DNA from: Sarcomyxa edulis
Lineage: Eukaryota; Basidiomycota; Agaricomycetes; Agaricales; Mycenaceae
Direction: 5' to 3'
Length of the DNA stretch: 64,000 nucleotides
NCBI GenBank assembly: GCA_009761415.1
Contig: QUOL01000021.1
Span: 310,001-374,000 of the forward strand
Of this stretch, positions 11,212 through 24,329 are shown piece by piece. The notes under the pieces are model-generated. The model saw only the letters and a program-made list of their open reading frames with translations, did no database searches and was not told the origin of the DNA. How positions within the stretch are numbered: position 1 is the first letter of the stretch; each line of letters begins with the position of its first letter. The position numbers were made by a program, and so were the translations under genes.

Positions 11212-13506
11212 ATGCAGCCTATGCCAAATCGTTTAGGTCTTGGTCTGCGTCCACCTTTGCCGTCTTACGGCCAAGGTCCCTCAATATCGGCTCTCGCACA
11301 GCAGCAACAGATGCATTTTGTTCCTCCGCAAGTACAAAAACAAACCACTTTATTTGTTGGATCAATATCCGGAGGTATAACGGATGCCTTTCTAAATCAA
11401 CTTCTGACGGTTGGTTCTTTGCCGAGTAGCATCTCTATCCCACTAAGATCATGGTTTCAGGCTTGTGGTCCAATCAAATCGTTTAAGCGCCTAATCACCC
11501 CCGCAAATAAACCTCAAGGTTTTGGTTTTGCAGAGTTTGAGGAACCAGATGCAGCCCTTCGTGCGATGTCACTACTGAGTGGTGTCGAACTCCCTGCGTT
11601 GGAGGATGGTTGCGCGAACAAGAAGCTACTGGTGCGTTTGTACATCAGTCTTTCATTTGCTCACTCACCACAAGCCCCGCACACTTGCCAATTGTTCTTT
11701 TAGGTGAAAGCTGATGAAAAAACGAGAGCGTTCTTGGATGCATACCATGCACAACGCATGCCTACCGATGTAACGAGTCATTCCTCTCTGCGATCTTCAA
11801 TCACTCATAGTTTTCGAACCACATTGTAGACAGATGAAGCTCTGACACAACAAGCCAAATCCAAAATCGACGAATTGGTAGCGGAAATCAACCGTAAATC
11901 GCAAGACGCAGCCGGTAACGGACTCATCGACAAGGAAAAATACGTTATCCCACCACATCTACACGACCTACAAGAAGCCGATCTCCCAGAAACACAACGT
12001 GGGCTGGTGATCTCGGAGATCGCACAATTCCGAGAGAGAGCAGCGAAGAGGGAGAGGGAGAAGTTGCGGGATGTGCGGGATAACATGATGCCAGCTTCGG
12101 GTGGTGCGCCTAGTGGGCCAAAAGTGAGGGAATGGGGTAAACCCCAACAGCAGCCTGGGCAGGGACAGTCACCGGTTGGATCGTCCCAGACACCAACGAA
12201 GCAACAAGGATTTGGAAATGGTGCACAGGGATATAACAAGCCAGTTGGTTTTGTGAGGGCAGAGAACGGTGCGAGTTCTTCTCTTGATAATGATCGACAA
12301 TTGGCTGGGAAGACAGCGAAGACGGACGAGGAGCTTGAGGCAGAGAGGAAAGACGCGAGAAGGCGAGACGAGGAGGTTTCGTTCAGAGATGTGAGTCATT
12401 CACTCGTGTCAGTCATGCGCGATTTTTTACGATGTTTGTATCTTTTCAGCGTGAACGGAGATATGAGCCCCGGGAACGAAGTCGTATTCAAGGTCTTGAA
12501 CGTGCGATTGCGCGCGAAAGAGCTACACGGGAGGCGGAGGAGAGAGATCGAATCGAAATGCGTTCGAGGTTGGATGTTTGGGATGATGATGAGAGCGACG
12601 AGACGTTTTATGTCGACCGGTATGTTGCCTCGTTCTTCTTTCCATCTCAACAGTTCTAATCAGCACTAGTGCTCGATGGCGACATCTCCGCGCTCGTCGT
12701 CTTGAGAGTGAAGAACAAGCCGATGCTAAATCTCGGCAATTTGAAGAGCAAGAGGCTGAGAATCTACGGAGAGAATCTGAAGATTTCTTGGCCCGGCAAA
12801 TGGATGAGATGCAGGCGTTGGCAGAGGAGCAGAGGAAGGCAGGATTGTTACTCGATGATGGCGCACCTGTGAGGTTGAACGTCTCTTTGGCTCCTGCGCC
12901 TGCAGCGGGAGCGAAGGAAAAGACAACAACAGTGGTATTTGGTCAGGACGATGACGATGACGAAGGGGGAATCAAGAAACGGAAAGTGCCACTTGTCAAA
13001 CTTGATTTCAGCGCTGCAGATAGTGTTGAGAAGTCAAAGGAGAGACTTGAGAGGATCAAGCTGTCAGTGCCTGCCGACAAGGAGACGCTTTTCAAGGCTA
13101 AAGTCCGATGGGATGCGCTTTCCGATGTATGTACCACCCTTCCTTCATTGACTATCATCTTATCATACTCTTTTTCTCTCTAGACGGTGATCGACAGGAA
13201 ACTAGAACCTTTGGTGAAACGCCAGATGATGAAGTATCTAGGCGAGCTTGAAGATGATGATTTAATTATGTTTGTTCTTGAACATCTTAAGGATCATAAA
13301 AGTCCTCAGAAGTTGGTGGAAGGGCTCGAACCGGTGCGTTTCAACCGATTTCAACTCTACAAATGTCGAAAACGTCTTCTGATGGTGGATGTTAGGTCCT
13401 GGAAGAAGAAGCCATCGAGCTCACTGTTCGTGTCTGGAGACAAGTTATCTTTGAGAGTATGGCTTACAATGAAGGCCTGCACACGGAGAAAATGCTGGTC
13501 GACTGA
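11212..13506 (+). CDS. RBM25: RNA-binding protein 25 homologue (RRM + PWI)
   Basis: U1 snRNP-associated splicing factor of the RBM25/Snu71 family. Eight exons (11212-11409, 11461-11631, 11704-11769, 11830-12390, 12450-12619, 12670-13126, 13184-13333, 13396-13506) give 627 residues. An RRM near 45-125 shows TTLFVGSISGGITDAFL, then PQGFGFAEFEEPDAALRAM. The middle is a long Arg/Glu-rich charged region (ERERREKLRDVRD-type, RERRYEPRERSR). The C-terminal PWI domain reads LSDTVIDRKLEPLVKRQMMKY, LEDDDLIMFVLEHL and LVEGLEPVLEEEAIELTVRVW. This RRM / RE-rich / PWI order is diagnostic. The first intron (51 bp) is a multiple of three without a stop, so its retention would be silent for frame. The gene is head-to-head with CCDC25 (268 bp). 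Confidence 0.93.
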
Positions 13507-14796
13507 AAAAAGCAAGACTGGAGAGGACTGTGGGATGGGTAGGGTTTGTGTGCTACTCTTTCATGACGTGGGGAGGGCAGGTGCGTTTTGCTGAAAGATG
13601 AACCTTGTCTGCTGAGATGTGTACTGCGATTTTTTATGACGAGTTTTGGCTTAGTTGCTAGTGTTATGCGAGGTTCTGTTTGAACGACGGAGGTCCTCTT
13701 TCCTGGGAAAGGTCGTCGCGTGAGTTCACCTCTTTATTTTACTGAAGATGTCAATGATATTTCTTTTCGATTCTTCCCCCCCCCTCTATCGAACGAGGGG
13801 AGGGCATCATGTTATTGGTGGGCCGGCCGACTTCAGATATCCTCAAGTGCAGGGTTTGGCTCATTGCAACGAAAGACTAGAGTTCCGTTGAGTCTCTCGT
13901 TGCTTTCATACTCCGTCTCGAATTGTGTTGATCACATTAGCGCCTTGAGTGTCGCTATAACACCGCCTTTTCATCTCTCTAGGTCATGGTATAGGTCGTT
14001 GTCGCGCTTTTATGTTCGTCCAGTCACTCTAAAGAAGATTATAAGACAAGAAAACTTCTCAAGATTTAGCGTGAGTTAATTAGTCGATCTACCTCACGAA
14101 TAACTATTTTCCATCCTTTTTCGATAGTCTCATGATTGGTCCTGCGGAAGGCGTCGGCTTCTGAGTTTATAACCTCCTGACTCATCTGGTGTCTATTAGG
14201 CAAATATTGCGGGGCACGATGATGTGCTCGTCGACATTTGTTGAGTCCTTCGTCATTGATCAGTCCGCACGCTGGTATTGCTTTGATCTATACAGGTGAA
14301 CGAATGATCATTCCTGGACGATCGGCACAAGCGTCAAATGGCCCTCTCATGTGACACGCCCTATGCCAGTCTCCCGAGGACAGGCAGCATTCCTCCCTTT
14401 CATAAGACAACCCACTCCAGCCTTGTCCAGTGTCTATGTCGGCGTGTCAAACTAATGTCTACACCTTGTTTGCAAAGTGTTATTCCTGATGGTCTGGTTT
14501 GTTGAACCGCAGGCTTCCTGTCTAATACCATCAATTTGTGATCAGCAGACCTTCGCCCACACGCTTCTGCCGACTCCGGTGGATAAAATAAGTCAATTGT
14601 ATCGTCACTTTTCGCGTTCTGGATCACCTAGCGCTCGAAGATATTTACGTCCCTTAGCGGCGTTCTGATGCAAGTTCCAGCGTTCAAGGTCCGTGGAGTT
14701 GCCCGTATATAAAGCCCTTCTATGCAAAAGTTGGCTTTGAGAGAGCCCCACTTGCCCCACACTCGGACCTCTCAAATCCTGATTTCATCGGAGAAT
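13507..14796. other. Intergenic region, 1.3 kb
   Basis: No gene was recognised on either strand. The first part is the RBM25 3' region and includes a C-run near 13777-13784. The last part is the trehalase promoter. Confidence 0.5.
14706..14713 (+). promoter_or_regulatory. TATA box of the trehalase gene
   Basis: TATATAAA lies 91 bp upstream of the ATG at 14797. An upstream in-frame ATG at 14722 sits only 16 bp from the TATA box and is probably not transcribed, which supports the start at 14797. Confidence 0.6.
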
Positions 14797-17700
14797 ATGT
14801 TAACGACCTTGCTGGTGACTTTAGGACTACTCGTCCATGGAACCGTAACGTCTGCTCAAGGATCTACGACTTTTTCCATCACGTCTCCTGGGGCCGCCAG
14901 GACCCCCTCAGTTACGATATCAATTTCATCCATAACCTTCTCAACTGCTATTGCTAGTCCAAGCGTGCCGTTGTCCTCCCCTATACCATCGGAATTTCCT
15001 CTCCCTCCCAAACAAGCTTGGTGCCCGAGCGAGATCTTCTGTGCGGGATTCGTATGTCTGCCTTTTTCTGTGCTCTTGATATATATCTGATGCAGCTTGT
15101 TTTGTCTACATCTATGACGCAACGTCTCATTGCATATAGTTGCTCCAGGCAGTCAACATCGCGGGCCTCTACGCTGATCCGAAAACTTTTGTGGACAAGC
15201 CCACGAATAAGACTTCGCAAGCTGTATTGTCAGACTTCCACAATCTCACATCGAGTGCAATAACAGAGGGAGCTATCACTCAATTCGTTGACGCTGATTT
15301 TCGTGGAGAAGGCCTTGAACTCGAAGCCCTTCGATTATCGTCTTTCAATCCCGATCCCCCATTCTTGAATAATGTGACAGACCCGTTGCTCAGAGTTTGG
15401 ACTCAGACCGTTCACGGCTTTTGGACCCAGCTTATCAGAGGGACGAACTCGTCAACTCTTTGTACAGGCGGTGACTGTGAGAGTTCCTTGATCCCATTGA
15501 ATCATACATTTGTAGTTCCAGGTATGTTTTTATGACAGAAATCACTCAATGTTCCCTGAAAATTTCTGTGCCTGCAGGTGGCCGGTTCCGTGAACAATAT
15601 TATTGGGACAGCTTCTGGATCATCGAAGGACTCATTGAGTCGCAACTCTTCGACGTCGTCAATGCTACACTCCAAAACTTTATGGACGAGCTTGAGTCAT
15701 TTGGTTTTATACCGAACGGAGGGAGGATATATTGTAAGGACATGTACTCAGTCGACCGTCTTGTTTTCTCGTCTGACCAGACTTCTCTAACCAACAGACT
15801 TGAATCGATCCCAACCTCCCTTGTTCATCCACGTCAGTTATACTTATACTTCATTTCCTACGAGTCTAATCGTCTAAACTCTGATTGTAGATGCTATCTC
15901 GATACGTCACGACCAGTAACGATACCTCGATCCTTGAACGTGCATTACCTTTAGCTGAGGTAACTATAATTCTCCACCAGGATTTATCAAATGCTAACAT
16001 GACCTTCATACTCCAGGCAGAACTTAGCTGGTGGACCCGAAATCGTACGGTAAATGTTACGAGCCCCTTTACGAACACGACGCACGCAATGGCACGATAT
16101 GCAGTCAACAACACCGCTCCTCGTCCTGAATCATATCTGACAGGTTCATTGTTCTTTTGAGGTCCCTCTGCATAGCTGACGATTTCTGACAGATTATTTG
16201 ACTGCTCATGACCCGACATCAACGACTCTCAACGACACGCAGTTAGCGGACCTATATGGTGAGCTTGCGAGTGGTGCAGAAACTGGTATGTTTGTTTTTG
16301 GCCCTCAACTACTGATGACGACTCTGAGTATGTTTACAGGATGGGACTATAGCACTCGCTGGACCGCAGGCGACAGCTCTGATTTGCGAACACTCAACGT
16401 CAAGAACATAATACCCGTTTGTCTGAATAGTATCCTTTGTAAGCATACCATCTTGATCTTTCTTTTGCGGTTATCTGAGGTATATTGTCCTATTAGACGG
16501 TGCTCGCGTTCGTCTTGCAGAACTGTATTCTACCACGAATAGTTCTGCATCGTCTCGACACCTTGCGGCTGCGGCTGCAATCCGTGATGGCATTCTTGAT
16601 CTTTTCTGGGACCCCACCAAATTGGCGTTCTACGATTTCAACTTAGCATCAAACGCTCGGAACAGCATATTCACTGCTGCGACATGGTATCCTCTGTGGA
16701 ACGGTATCGTACCACCAGAGGTATTGGCTGATTCTCAACAAGCATTCGGAGTGTTCGCTGCATTGAATATGGTATTGAATCGATACAATGGGACTTTCCC
16801 AACTACTTTCATTGAATCCGGCTTGCAATGGTTGGTTCAAACTGACCTACACAACCGACAAACACATGCTAATGGTCTTTGAATTGTCAAGGGATGCTCC
16901 GAATGCCTGGCCTCCACACCAATATATTGCTCTGCAAGCACTGCGTGCTCTTCCATCCAACGTGACCTCCGGCGCGTTACCTACGCCGTCTTTGAACCAG
17001 TCTACTTTCGACTTAATCCCAGCTGGTCAACTCGGACTAATGGAAGGTCAGCTTCCGGGCCAACCTATTCGTGGCACAAGTCGCAATGCCACTACGTCTG
17101 GTCCAGCGACAGATCTCAACTCTCTCAACGGCACTGTCTTGAACGGCGGAAACGCAACGTTGGGAGAAGGGTGGGCTCATGTTCTACAAAGAGAGCTTGC
17201 GAACAGGTACATGGCTAGTGCTATATGCAGCTGGTATGTTCTCACATTTATATATGTCGTTGTGAGAAGTAGACTCATGAGCTCAATATCCTTCTAGGCA
17301 TGCAACTGGAGGGTCAATTCCTGGTGTCTTACCAAGGCTTTCGGAAGCCGAACTGAATGTTACGCAAAGCGCAAACAATACTGGTAACGTATGTGCTGGG
17401 AAATCTCTTCTTAGTCAGTCCTCCTGTGTCTAATCACGTATTCTGTGCTACACGATAGATGTTCGAGAAGTTCTCAAACATGGACATTGACTCCGCTGGC
17501 AGCGGTGGAGAATACACTGTCCAGGTACGTGCTACTTCGGAAGCTTCGTCCAGTAGTAATAATAATTCTTTGTCTCAAGGCCGGTTTCGGATGGACCAAT
17601 GGGGCCGTTCTGTGGGTCGCAAGCAACTACGGTGATTTGCTCGTGGCTCCTCAATGCCCTAGCCTATTGGCTGCCGCTGTCGCTTCCACGACAACAACTT

Positions 17701-17870
17701 CCACGACAACAGCTTCCATGACTTCCACTTCGGGAGCAACGAGTTCTGGTTCGCCTACAAGCACTGGTTCATCCGAGAACAACGCTGCCGTTGGGTCGGT
17801 CAAAATTCTCGGCCGAGCAAGGATTTCTGTGATATTCGCGTTAGCTTCGCTGGGAAGTCTTTTGATATGA
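14797..17870 (+). CDS. Secreted GPI-anchored trehalase (GH37)
   Basis: Hydrolyses trehalose to two glucose at the cell surface. Thirteen exons (14797-15051, 15140-15521, 15578-15733, 15798-15832, 15891-15959, 16017-16143, 16193-16285, 16340-16438, 16497-16830, 16892-17233, 17298-17388, 17459-17524, 17580-17870), 779 residues. A signal peptide (MLTTLLVTLGLLVHGTVTSA) is followed by a Ser/Thr-rich linker. GH37 signature 1 is PGGRFREQYYWDSFW (about 212-226) and signature 2 is QWDAPNAWPPHQY (about 516-528). GWDYSTRW, the conserved Glu-rich WYDL-type segments and GGSGGEYTVQAGFGWTNG-like end motif (AGSGGEYTVQ, AGFGWTNG) are also present. Many N-glycosylation sites occur. The tail is a Ser/Thr stretch plus a hydrophobic C-terminus (ISVIFALASLGSLLI), as in GPI anchors. 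The anchor and the extracellular location are inferred from these signals. Confidence 0.94.
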
Positions 17871-18586
17871 GGGGCTACCAAGGCTATCACGATATCGGGG
17901 CCGATAAAATAAGGTGTATTCATGTCAGTTGGCTTTGATAGCAGAGACAATGTCCAAGTTTATACTCACACTCGCACGATAGCTTCTCTCGTGATTGACA
18001 ACTCGAGTTCAAGCTTCAAGGGCTTATGATCAGAACATGTCGGAAACCATTCGATTTTTTAATGAATCACATGCATCCAGACCTCTTACCGCATGGTCTG
18101 AACTGCATCTATAGTTCCTTTCCCCGCATTCCCCACATCACGCGCACGATCAATTCCTTTCGTTATTTCTTGGATCAAGTTGTGGACGACATGACACAAT
18201 ATATCGGTGATTTTGACACTGCAGTGACACTTGAAATCGTCAATCGTCCTATTGGAGTGCCATATAGTGCCTGGATGACAATTCGCATGACTCACTGCCC
18301 TGCAAGACGTTCCGCCAATCATCCGTGGCCAATGAAGATGCGAACATGCATCGAGTAAGAATCTTCATTCTCTTAGCTTCCCTCCTCCACATCTTTCTTG
18401 TACGACTCGTGATGTGGTTCATTCTCATGCCTCTGGGCCGTCTTCAGTCCTATAACCCCCACTCCCCTGGCGAAAATTTATCCGTCGCCGCTATCCGGAT
18501 TACATATAAAGCCTCCCCAATAAATCGGCCTGTTGTTCCCCAGTTCGAGGAATCCTCATCTTGTGCTCGTACCAGCTTCATCCAGG
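17871..18586. other. Intergenic region between trehalase and carboxylesterase
   Basis: No gene was recognised. The end of the stretch is the esterase promoter. Confidence 0.5.
18505..18510 (+). promoter_or_regulatory. TATA box of the carboxylesterase gene
   Basis: TATAAA lies 82 bp before the ATG at 18587. This favours that ATG over the in-frame ATG at 18533, which is 28 bp from the TATA box. Confidence 0.55.
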
Positions 18587-20997
18587 ATGCTTTTCTTTTT
18601 TCTGGCTGCCTTGGGCCTTCGGTTCGATCTTGCTTCCGCTACTCCAGTCGCTAGAGCCGCAGCGCCTACAGTAAAACTCGATAGCGCCACATTCACTGGG
18701 GTCACGTCCGGTACCACTTCGCAATTCCTAGGCATTCCATTTGCCCAACCTCCGTACCTCAATTCATGTGTCTTGATAGTCGCGTCATATGACTTACATT
18801 CTTCGAAACATATAGAACGGGAGACTTGCGGTTCCGCCTACCTCAGCCAATTGCAGCGTATACTGGGACCCAGGATGCTACTGCTTTTGGCCTTGCGTGT
18901 CCTCAACAAGCTGTCGAGCTGCCTATCTTGACTGGTCTGGCTGCCGACGCTGTTGACTTCGTCGTCAATTCGATTTACGGAGCAGTCTTCCCAGACAGCG
19001 AGGATTGTCAGTCTCTCTTATGTCGAAAGTTTTGACAGAATTCACTGACTGTTGGACGTCAAGGCTTGTACATCAATGTGATCAAACCTGCAACTGCTAC
19101 TGCAAGCTCAAAATTACCAGTGGCAGTGGTGAGTGTCTGAATTCTGCCCTCACCCGAATTGCGCTGAAATTTGCGTTGTCAGTGGATTTTCGGAGGTGAA
19201 TTATGTCTTCAATAGTTTGTTCATCAATTGATTTGGTCGACAGGTGGCTTTGAGCTTGGAGATCCGACACTGTAAGTTTCTTCGGTTCGTGATCTTGGCA
19301 ACTGGGTGATAATCGGTTGTTTAGATATGACGGCACTGCGATAGTAGAACGGTCTATCACCCTAGGAGAACCAGTCATATATGTGAGCATGAACTACAGG
19401 TAAGTGCTACTTCTCGCGACATAATGATGAAGCTTATGAAAGTACTTGCAGGGTTTCTGGTGGGCAACAAGTTGATGAAGCCCCATCGATTTTACTGAGT
19501 CTCTCTATAGGTTTCGGATTCCTGGCCAGTCAAGAAGTGAAGGAAGCTGGGGTGGGCAACCTTGGTCTCCAAGATCGTAGGTCTTTGCTGTCAAGTGATT
19601 TAGATTCAAATGCTGAGTCCCTATGGTAGAACGCGAAGCTCTCAGATGGATACAGAAATATATCGGACAATTCGGCGGAGACCCTACTAAAGTGACCATG
19701 TATGTGCCGCTTCCTGCTGAGCAGCATGACGCGTCTAACAGCATTGGAATTACCTTGTAGCTGGGGTGAAAGTGCTGGTGCTATTTCTGTAGCTTTGCAG
19801 ATGATCACCAACGGCGGGAACACCGAAGGGCTCTTCCGTGGAGGCTTCATGGAGTCAGGCTCCCCCATCCCTGTTGGTGATATCAGTCACGGGCAGAAGT
19901 ATTACGACGCGGTAGTTGAAGAGACGGGATGCTCAAGCTCTTCTGACACGTTGGCTTGCTTGAGAACGGTCGAATATTCGACACTGAAGGCTGCTATCAA
20001 CAAGTCACCTGGAATATTTTCATATCAGGTCCGTTTCCCATTGAGTACGTCTGTATCAAAATACTGATACTCTTGTAGTCCTTGGTTTTGGCGTGGCTGC
20101 CTCGAGTTGACGGCGTCTTCTTAACTGATGCACCCCAATCACTCGTCCAACAAGGAAGTGTAGCCAACATACCGTTCGTCAACGGTGAGCCTACAGTCAT
20201 ATTGAACATTCTGCATTGATTCTTATCCATGTACAGGGGACAACGATGATGAAGGAACACTATTTGGCCTCTCTACACTGAACATCACGTAAGAGAAGGA
20301 AAGCGTGTTTCCCTACTTGGTACCTCTCTTACTCTCTCTTGGTTTAGGACCGATGCAGAACTCGAGACCTACATCTCGACATATTGGCTACCAGAAGCAC
20401 CTCTCTCAGAGACTGTGCAATTGCTGGCTCAGTATACCAGCTCTATCACAGCAGGTTCACCCTTCGACACATCCGTTTTGAACGCCATCACTCCTCAATA
20501 TAAGCGAATTGCAGCATTCATAGGAGACGCCGTATTCCAAGCGCCTCGTCGATTCTTCATCAACAAGGTTGCAAGCAAACAAAAAGTGTGGTCTTACTGT
20601 ACGTAACGAGTCATTCTTTGGTCGATCAGTACCGATGCTCACGAATTTGTCCAACAGTGAGCAAACGCTTAAAAGCACTACCCGTGTTGGGATCGGTGAG
20701 TGGGGACCAGCTGTCGTAATCTGACAATATCTAATGTGGCACCTATTTTTGCAGGTACACGCTTCAGACATTCTCAACGTCTACGGAGGAGGGGAGATGG
20801 AGGACTACTTGATCAACTTCGTGAATAACCTCGATCCCAACGGCCAGAACCACCTCAACTGGCCTCAATACACGACTGCATCACCAAAACTTTTGACTTT
20901 CCTAGATGGCTTGATCCCTCTGGAGATCACAGAGGACACTTACAGAGCCGACGCGATGGCATTGCTGACGAACGTCACTTTGGCTTTCCCTCTCTAA
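18587..20997 (+). CDS. Secreted type-B carboxylesterase / lipase
   Basis: Alpha/beta-hydrolase of the type-B carboxylesterase family (Candida rugosa lipase-like). Fifteen exons: 18587-18753, 18816-19006, 19064-19128, 19183-19195, 19244-19271, 19325-19399, 19452-19459, 19511-19576, 19630-19699, 19761-20028, 20079-20184, 20237-20288, 20348-20598, 20658-20695, 20755-20997; 546 residues. Signal peptide MLFFFLAALGLRFDLASA. Motifs in order: FLGIPFAQPPTGDLRF, EDCLYINV, the oxyanion segment FGGGFELGD, MNYRVSGFGFL, GNLGLQDQREALRW, and the nucleophile elbow GESAGA with Ser232. The catalytic His is probably His468 in VHASDI. Two exons are tiny: 8 nt (R-VS-G of MNYRVSGF) and 13 nt. Both are required to keep strongly conserved motifs intact. 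Substrate cannot be told. Confidence 0.93.
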
Positions 20998-21251
20998 CTT
21001 ATTGTGTTTTTCCTTCTCACAAAAGTCCTAAGAGCCCCACCGCTCTATTTCACCATATACATATACTGACTGTACTTACTTTCTTTACGACCTTCTCTAC
21101 ACGCCCACAACGATTCGCTTTCGACTCCCCCTTTACTTGTGACACGACCGCATGGTTTTCGACTCAAAAAACCGTCAATCGGGGGGAGACTGTTCATAAT
21201 TATAATACTTATTTGATTCGATTCCCGATAAAATCGTCCATGCCATGGATT

Positions 21252-23276
21252 CTATGACGAAGTAGGCAACCAATCCCGCCATCCACTTGCATCCCAGCCT
21301 TTCTCAAACTCTTCCTCTGAAAATCGCTGCAGGGCCCAAGTCCGTGCTCGTTGCCTCATCGCGTGCTCCTGCTCGAGCGATAGTGTCAGCACAGTGTGTA
21401 ACGCAGTGGCAAATGTCTCTGGGGTCGTTGCATGGTATCCTGAAGAGACAGCTTAGCGAAATATCGATTGATACATGTATTTAGGCTTGGAGATACACAC
21501 CAGTGGGTTCACCGTTGAATGGAACGACAATATCATTCAAGGGGCCGCCGGATGCGTGAGTGACTGGGATAACGCCAGCAGCCTGGAGGATGTAAGGAAG
21601 GTGAGTGATAGGTCGTCGTCGCGCAATGGATCGACGAACCATATATTCCACTATATTGATCCCGAAATGCTCATCCACCATTGTACTCAGTCCAATACTC
21701 GACCGGGCTAGCCAACCGAGCATGACAGGGTAGGAGGCGTTCACTATGAACTCGACGTAGTCCTAAGAGTATGGGGTTTAGTGATCTCGTCGTACATATT
21801 GACTGCGTTGATACACGACATGACGTACCTCAATGTTCAACTCTTTCGCTAGAGCACGCAGTCCATTCACTCGGGCAGCGTCTTCAGCATTTCTACTGCC
21901 TCCTATGAGGACTAACTTCACAGAACCCTCGTGCTCGGGATATGCAGTCAAGAGTTGCTTAAAGGAATGGAGTTGGGCTGCGTGGTCTTTCTCCGGTCTG
22001 TAGCAAGTTTACTTCCACGATCAAGACAGGAGAATGTGATACCAAGCATGGAAAAGGCTCACCTGAATTGTGCGACACTCAGAATGACGCGTTCACGACC
22101 TTCCAGTGGGAATTTGGCCATTTCGCGCGTGTCGCAAGGCGGGTACACTATCTGTGCACTTTGAGGCGGCACGAAGGGCCTTTTGGTGATGGGAGGCAGT
22201 ACAGATCGATGGATGTAGGATAGTAGCGTGAGTGGTATATGGAAGATGTCGAGAAGTGGGTCGGAGTGATGAAGGATGGCGTCGACGTGATTTTTCGTCC
22301 AGGAGGAGTTGACCATAAGGAAGTAAGCGCTGCGGAGAGAGAGGGCATAGTAATACATGAAGAGGCGGTAGTATCTGAGAGAAGTTGATGGCGTGTCAAT
22401 GACATAGGATCTTTGGAATTTGTTTACGACGTACAATAGTTTTCCTTGGCTCAGCACAGCAGAGGAGGAGACGACATCCGAATTGGTATGCCATTTCTGT
22501 CGAGATTTGACTCGTGCAAGCATGTTGGTGCTGATGGTTGGGTAGTGCACGTATGCACCTACTGGGATTCGACCCAGGAATGACACGACATGAAATGTGA
22601 ATGCGTATCCCATGGTATCTATCGATACAGTCAGTTTAATGACTTCTTTAGCGATATCTGCTCCGGCTTACCTATGTACAGGTCCGGGATGAGTTTGGAC
22701 ATGGCTTCCCATGCAAGGTACATAGAGCCAATACTCTGACCCAGCAGCGTAAACCTAGGCCAAGTGGAGTCCTCAACCAAGTTCCGTGACCGTAGGAATA
22801 CGAAATAGAGGCTCTTAGGGTCCAACGTGATATCGAAACGTGCCTGGATATCATAAACACGAGAAACCTCGAGCAACCTTGGGGGGAACGTACCTTGACT
22901 TTCTCGATGATCTCTTCCTTCGTGGCATCAATGTCTCCGCTATACACCACGCTCACGACGTCAGTTTCCGTACGCTGCAACCCCGCGATGGCAGTCCATA
23001 AAACGCGCTCTCCGCCACCTCCAGCATTGCTTATGATATCCTGCAAAGTAGAATCAGAAAAGACAGGAAAAGCACGGACCGGACGAAGAGTCAAACTTAC
23101 CAATACGGGTGGAAGAATCCAATCAACTTTTTGGTAGATGAGTCTGGCAGATCGCGCAGCACCGCTGCACGTCGAGAACGGTTACTGTATCGTAGTCTTT
23201 GGCCATACTTTACTAGCAGTATCCAAGCAAGAAGAAGAGGAGAACTGAGGAAAATAACGGCCCAGAGGATGGCCAT
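21252..23276 (-). CDS. ALG11: ALG11, GDP-Man:Man3GlcNAc2-PP-Dol alpha-1,2-mannosyltransferase
   Basis: Adds the fourth and fifth mannose to the dolichol-linked N-glycan precursor on the cytosolic face of the ER. Nine exons (23276-23101, 23029-22894, 22843-22672, 22618-22435, 22374-22063, 21997-21829, 21762-21640, 21582-21501, 21439-21252), 513 residues, a normal length. An N-terminal membrane helix ([20 protein letters not shown]) is followed by [59 protein letters not shown] and [16 protein letters not shown]. The GT4 donor site reads [12 protein letters not shown] and [12 protein letters not shown]. An in-frame ATG at 23327 would add 17 polar residues; the ATG directly before the helix was chosen. 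Confidence 0.94.
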
Positions 23277-24329
23277 TTCGTATGAAGCGCTCTCCTGATC
23301 CAAATCCTGTCGATGTTCTTCCCACAAAGTTCCAAGATGCTGCGGGGTCGCTGATTATACAGCTTTACCCTTCAAATTGATCTGCTAAGTAGAAGGAGAA
23401 ATTGAGTCAGCGTCGACGTGTAACTGTCCTGATTTTGATTCTGAGCGCGTCTCTCAATTTCCCACCACGTGGCTACACGACACGACACTGCTTTTCTTTT
23501 CTTAAACCACCATCTCCTTGTCCGTGCTATTCTCACTATCAAACTATTCTCAGTTTCAGAGGCTCTACCACGTAGATTAGAGATGCCCTACCATCCGACC
23601 TTCTAGCTTCGCGCTATTTTCGACCGATTTTCTTTGCTACTTCGGGGTCGGCGACGAACTTGCACCGCTTTTGTAGCGACTTGACATCTATCAGCCTTCG
23701 AGCCTTTTTTCGAGCTGGTATATGATCCGGCTGTCGTTCTCGTCTGTTTTGTCTTGGGAGATAAGGGCCACCACTGGGAACCCGCATCAGAGCCGCCGGA
23801 ATGCGTGCGGTGAGTGAATTTCGCCTTACTCCGCTCAGATATGATTTAGACGCTGCTGTGCCTTCAATCGACAAATTGTGATATATACGTCTGTGGCGTG
23901 AACGTCTGACTCTTGGAACTTGGGCGGCTCCGTTCGAGTTCCGGGATGCAAAGTTCTTTGGTGATAGATATCAGAACCGGCCGGGCTTTCGGCGGGTTGG
24001 TAAGACGAGGAGCTTGACTTCGCTCGGAGTCATTTCTGCTAGCGCCCTATTCATTTGCTTGTGCTCTCCCCTAGCATTGAATCATCTTTTCCAATCCCTA
24101 ACCCAGCCGGAAAACGGGAAAGAGCTGTTGTTTATGCCAAGCCTCTGTGTCCCTCCATGAATCCATTTAAAGTCGACCCCACCAGTTTGGGACCTACCTT
24201 CTATCCCGCAGTCCATCCCCAACCCTCATCAACCTGAAGGCTTTACATCAGTCTGTACGTTAAGCCTCTGCCCCCGAGACGTGCCCTCTGCTTTCCTGTG
24301 ACTGTTCACAGCATCTTCCTTGACTCAAA
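23277..24329. other. Intergenic region, 1.05 kb
   Basis: Shared upstream region of ALG11 (minus) and the small membrane protein at 24330 (plus). No coding region was supported. Confidence 0.5.

Noticed and set aside
11410..11460. Reading the 51-bp RBM25 segment as exon
   Set aside because: It is open and in frame but would insert 17 residues inside the RRM; GT-AG ends and the RRM consensus favour an intron.
23614..23874. 86-codon basic minus-strand frame
   Set aside because: It begins with TTG, not ATG, and no homologous family was recognised.
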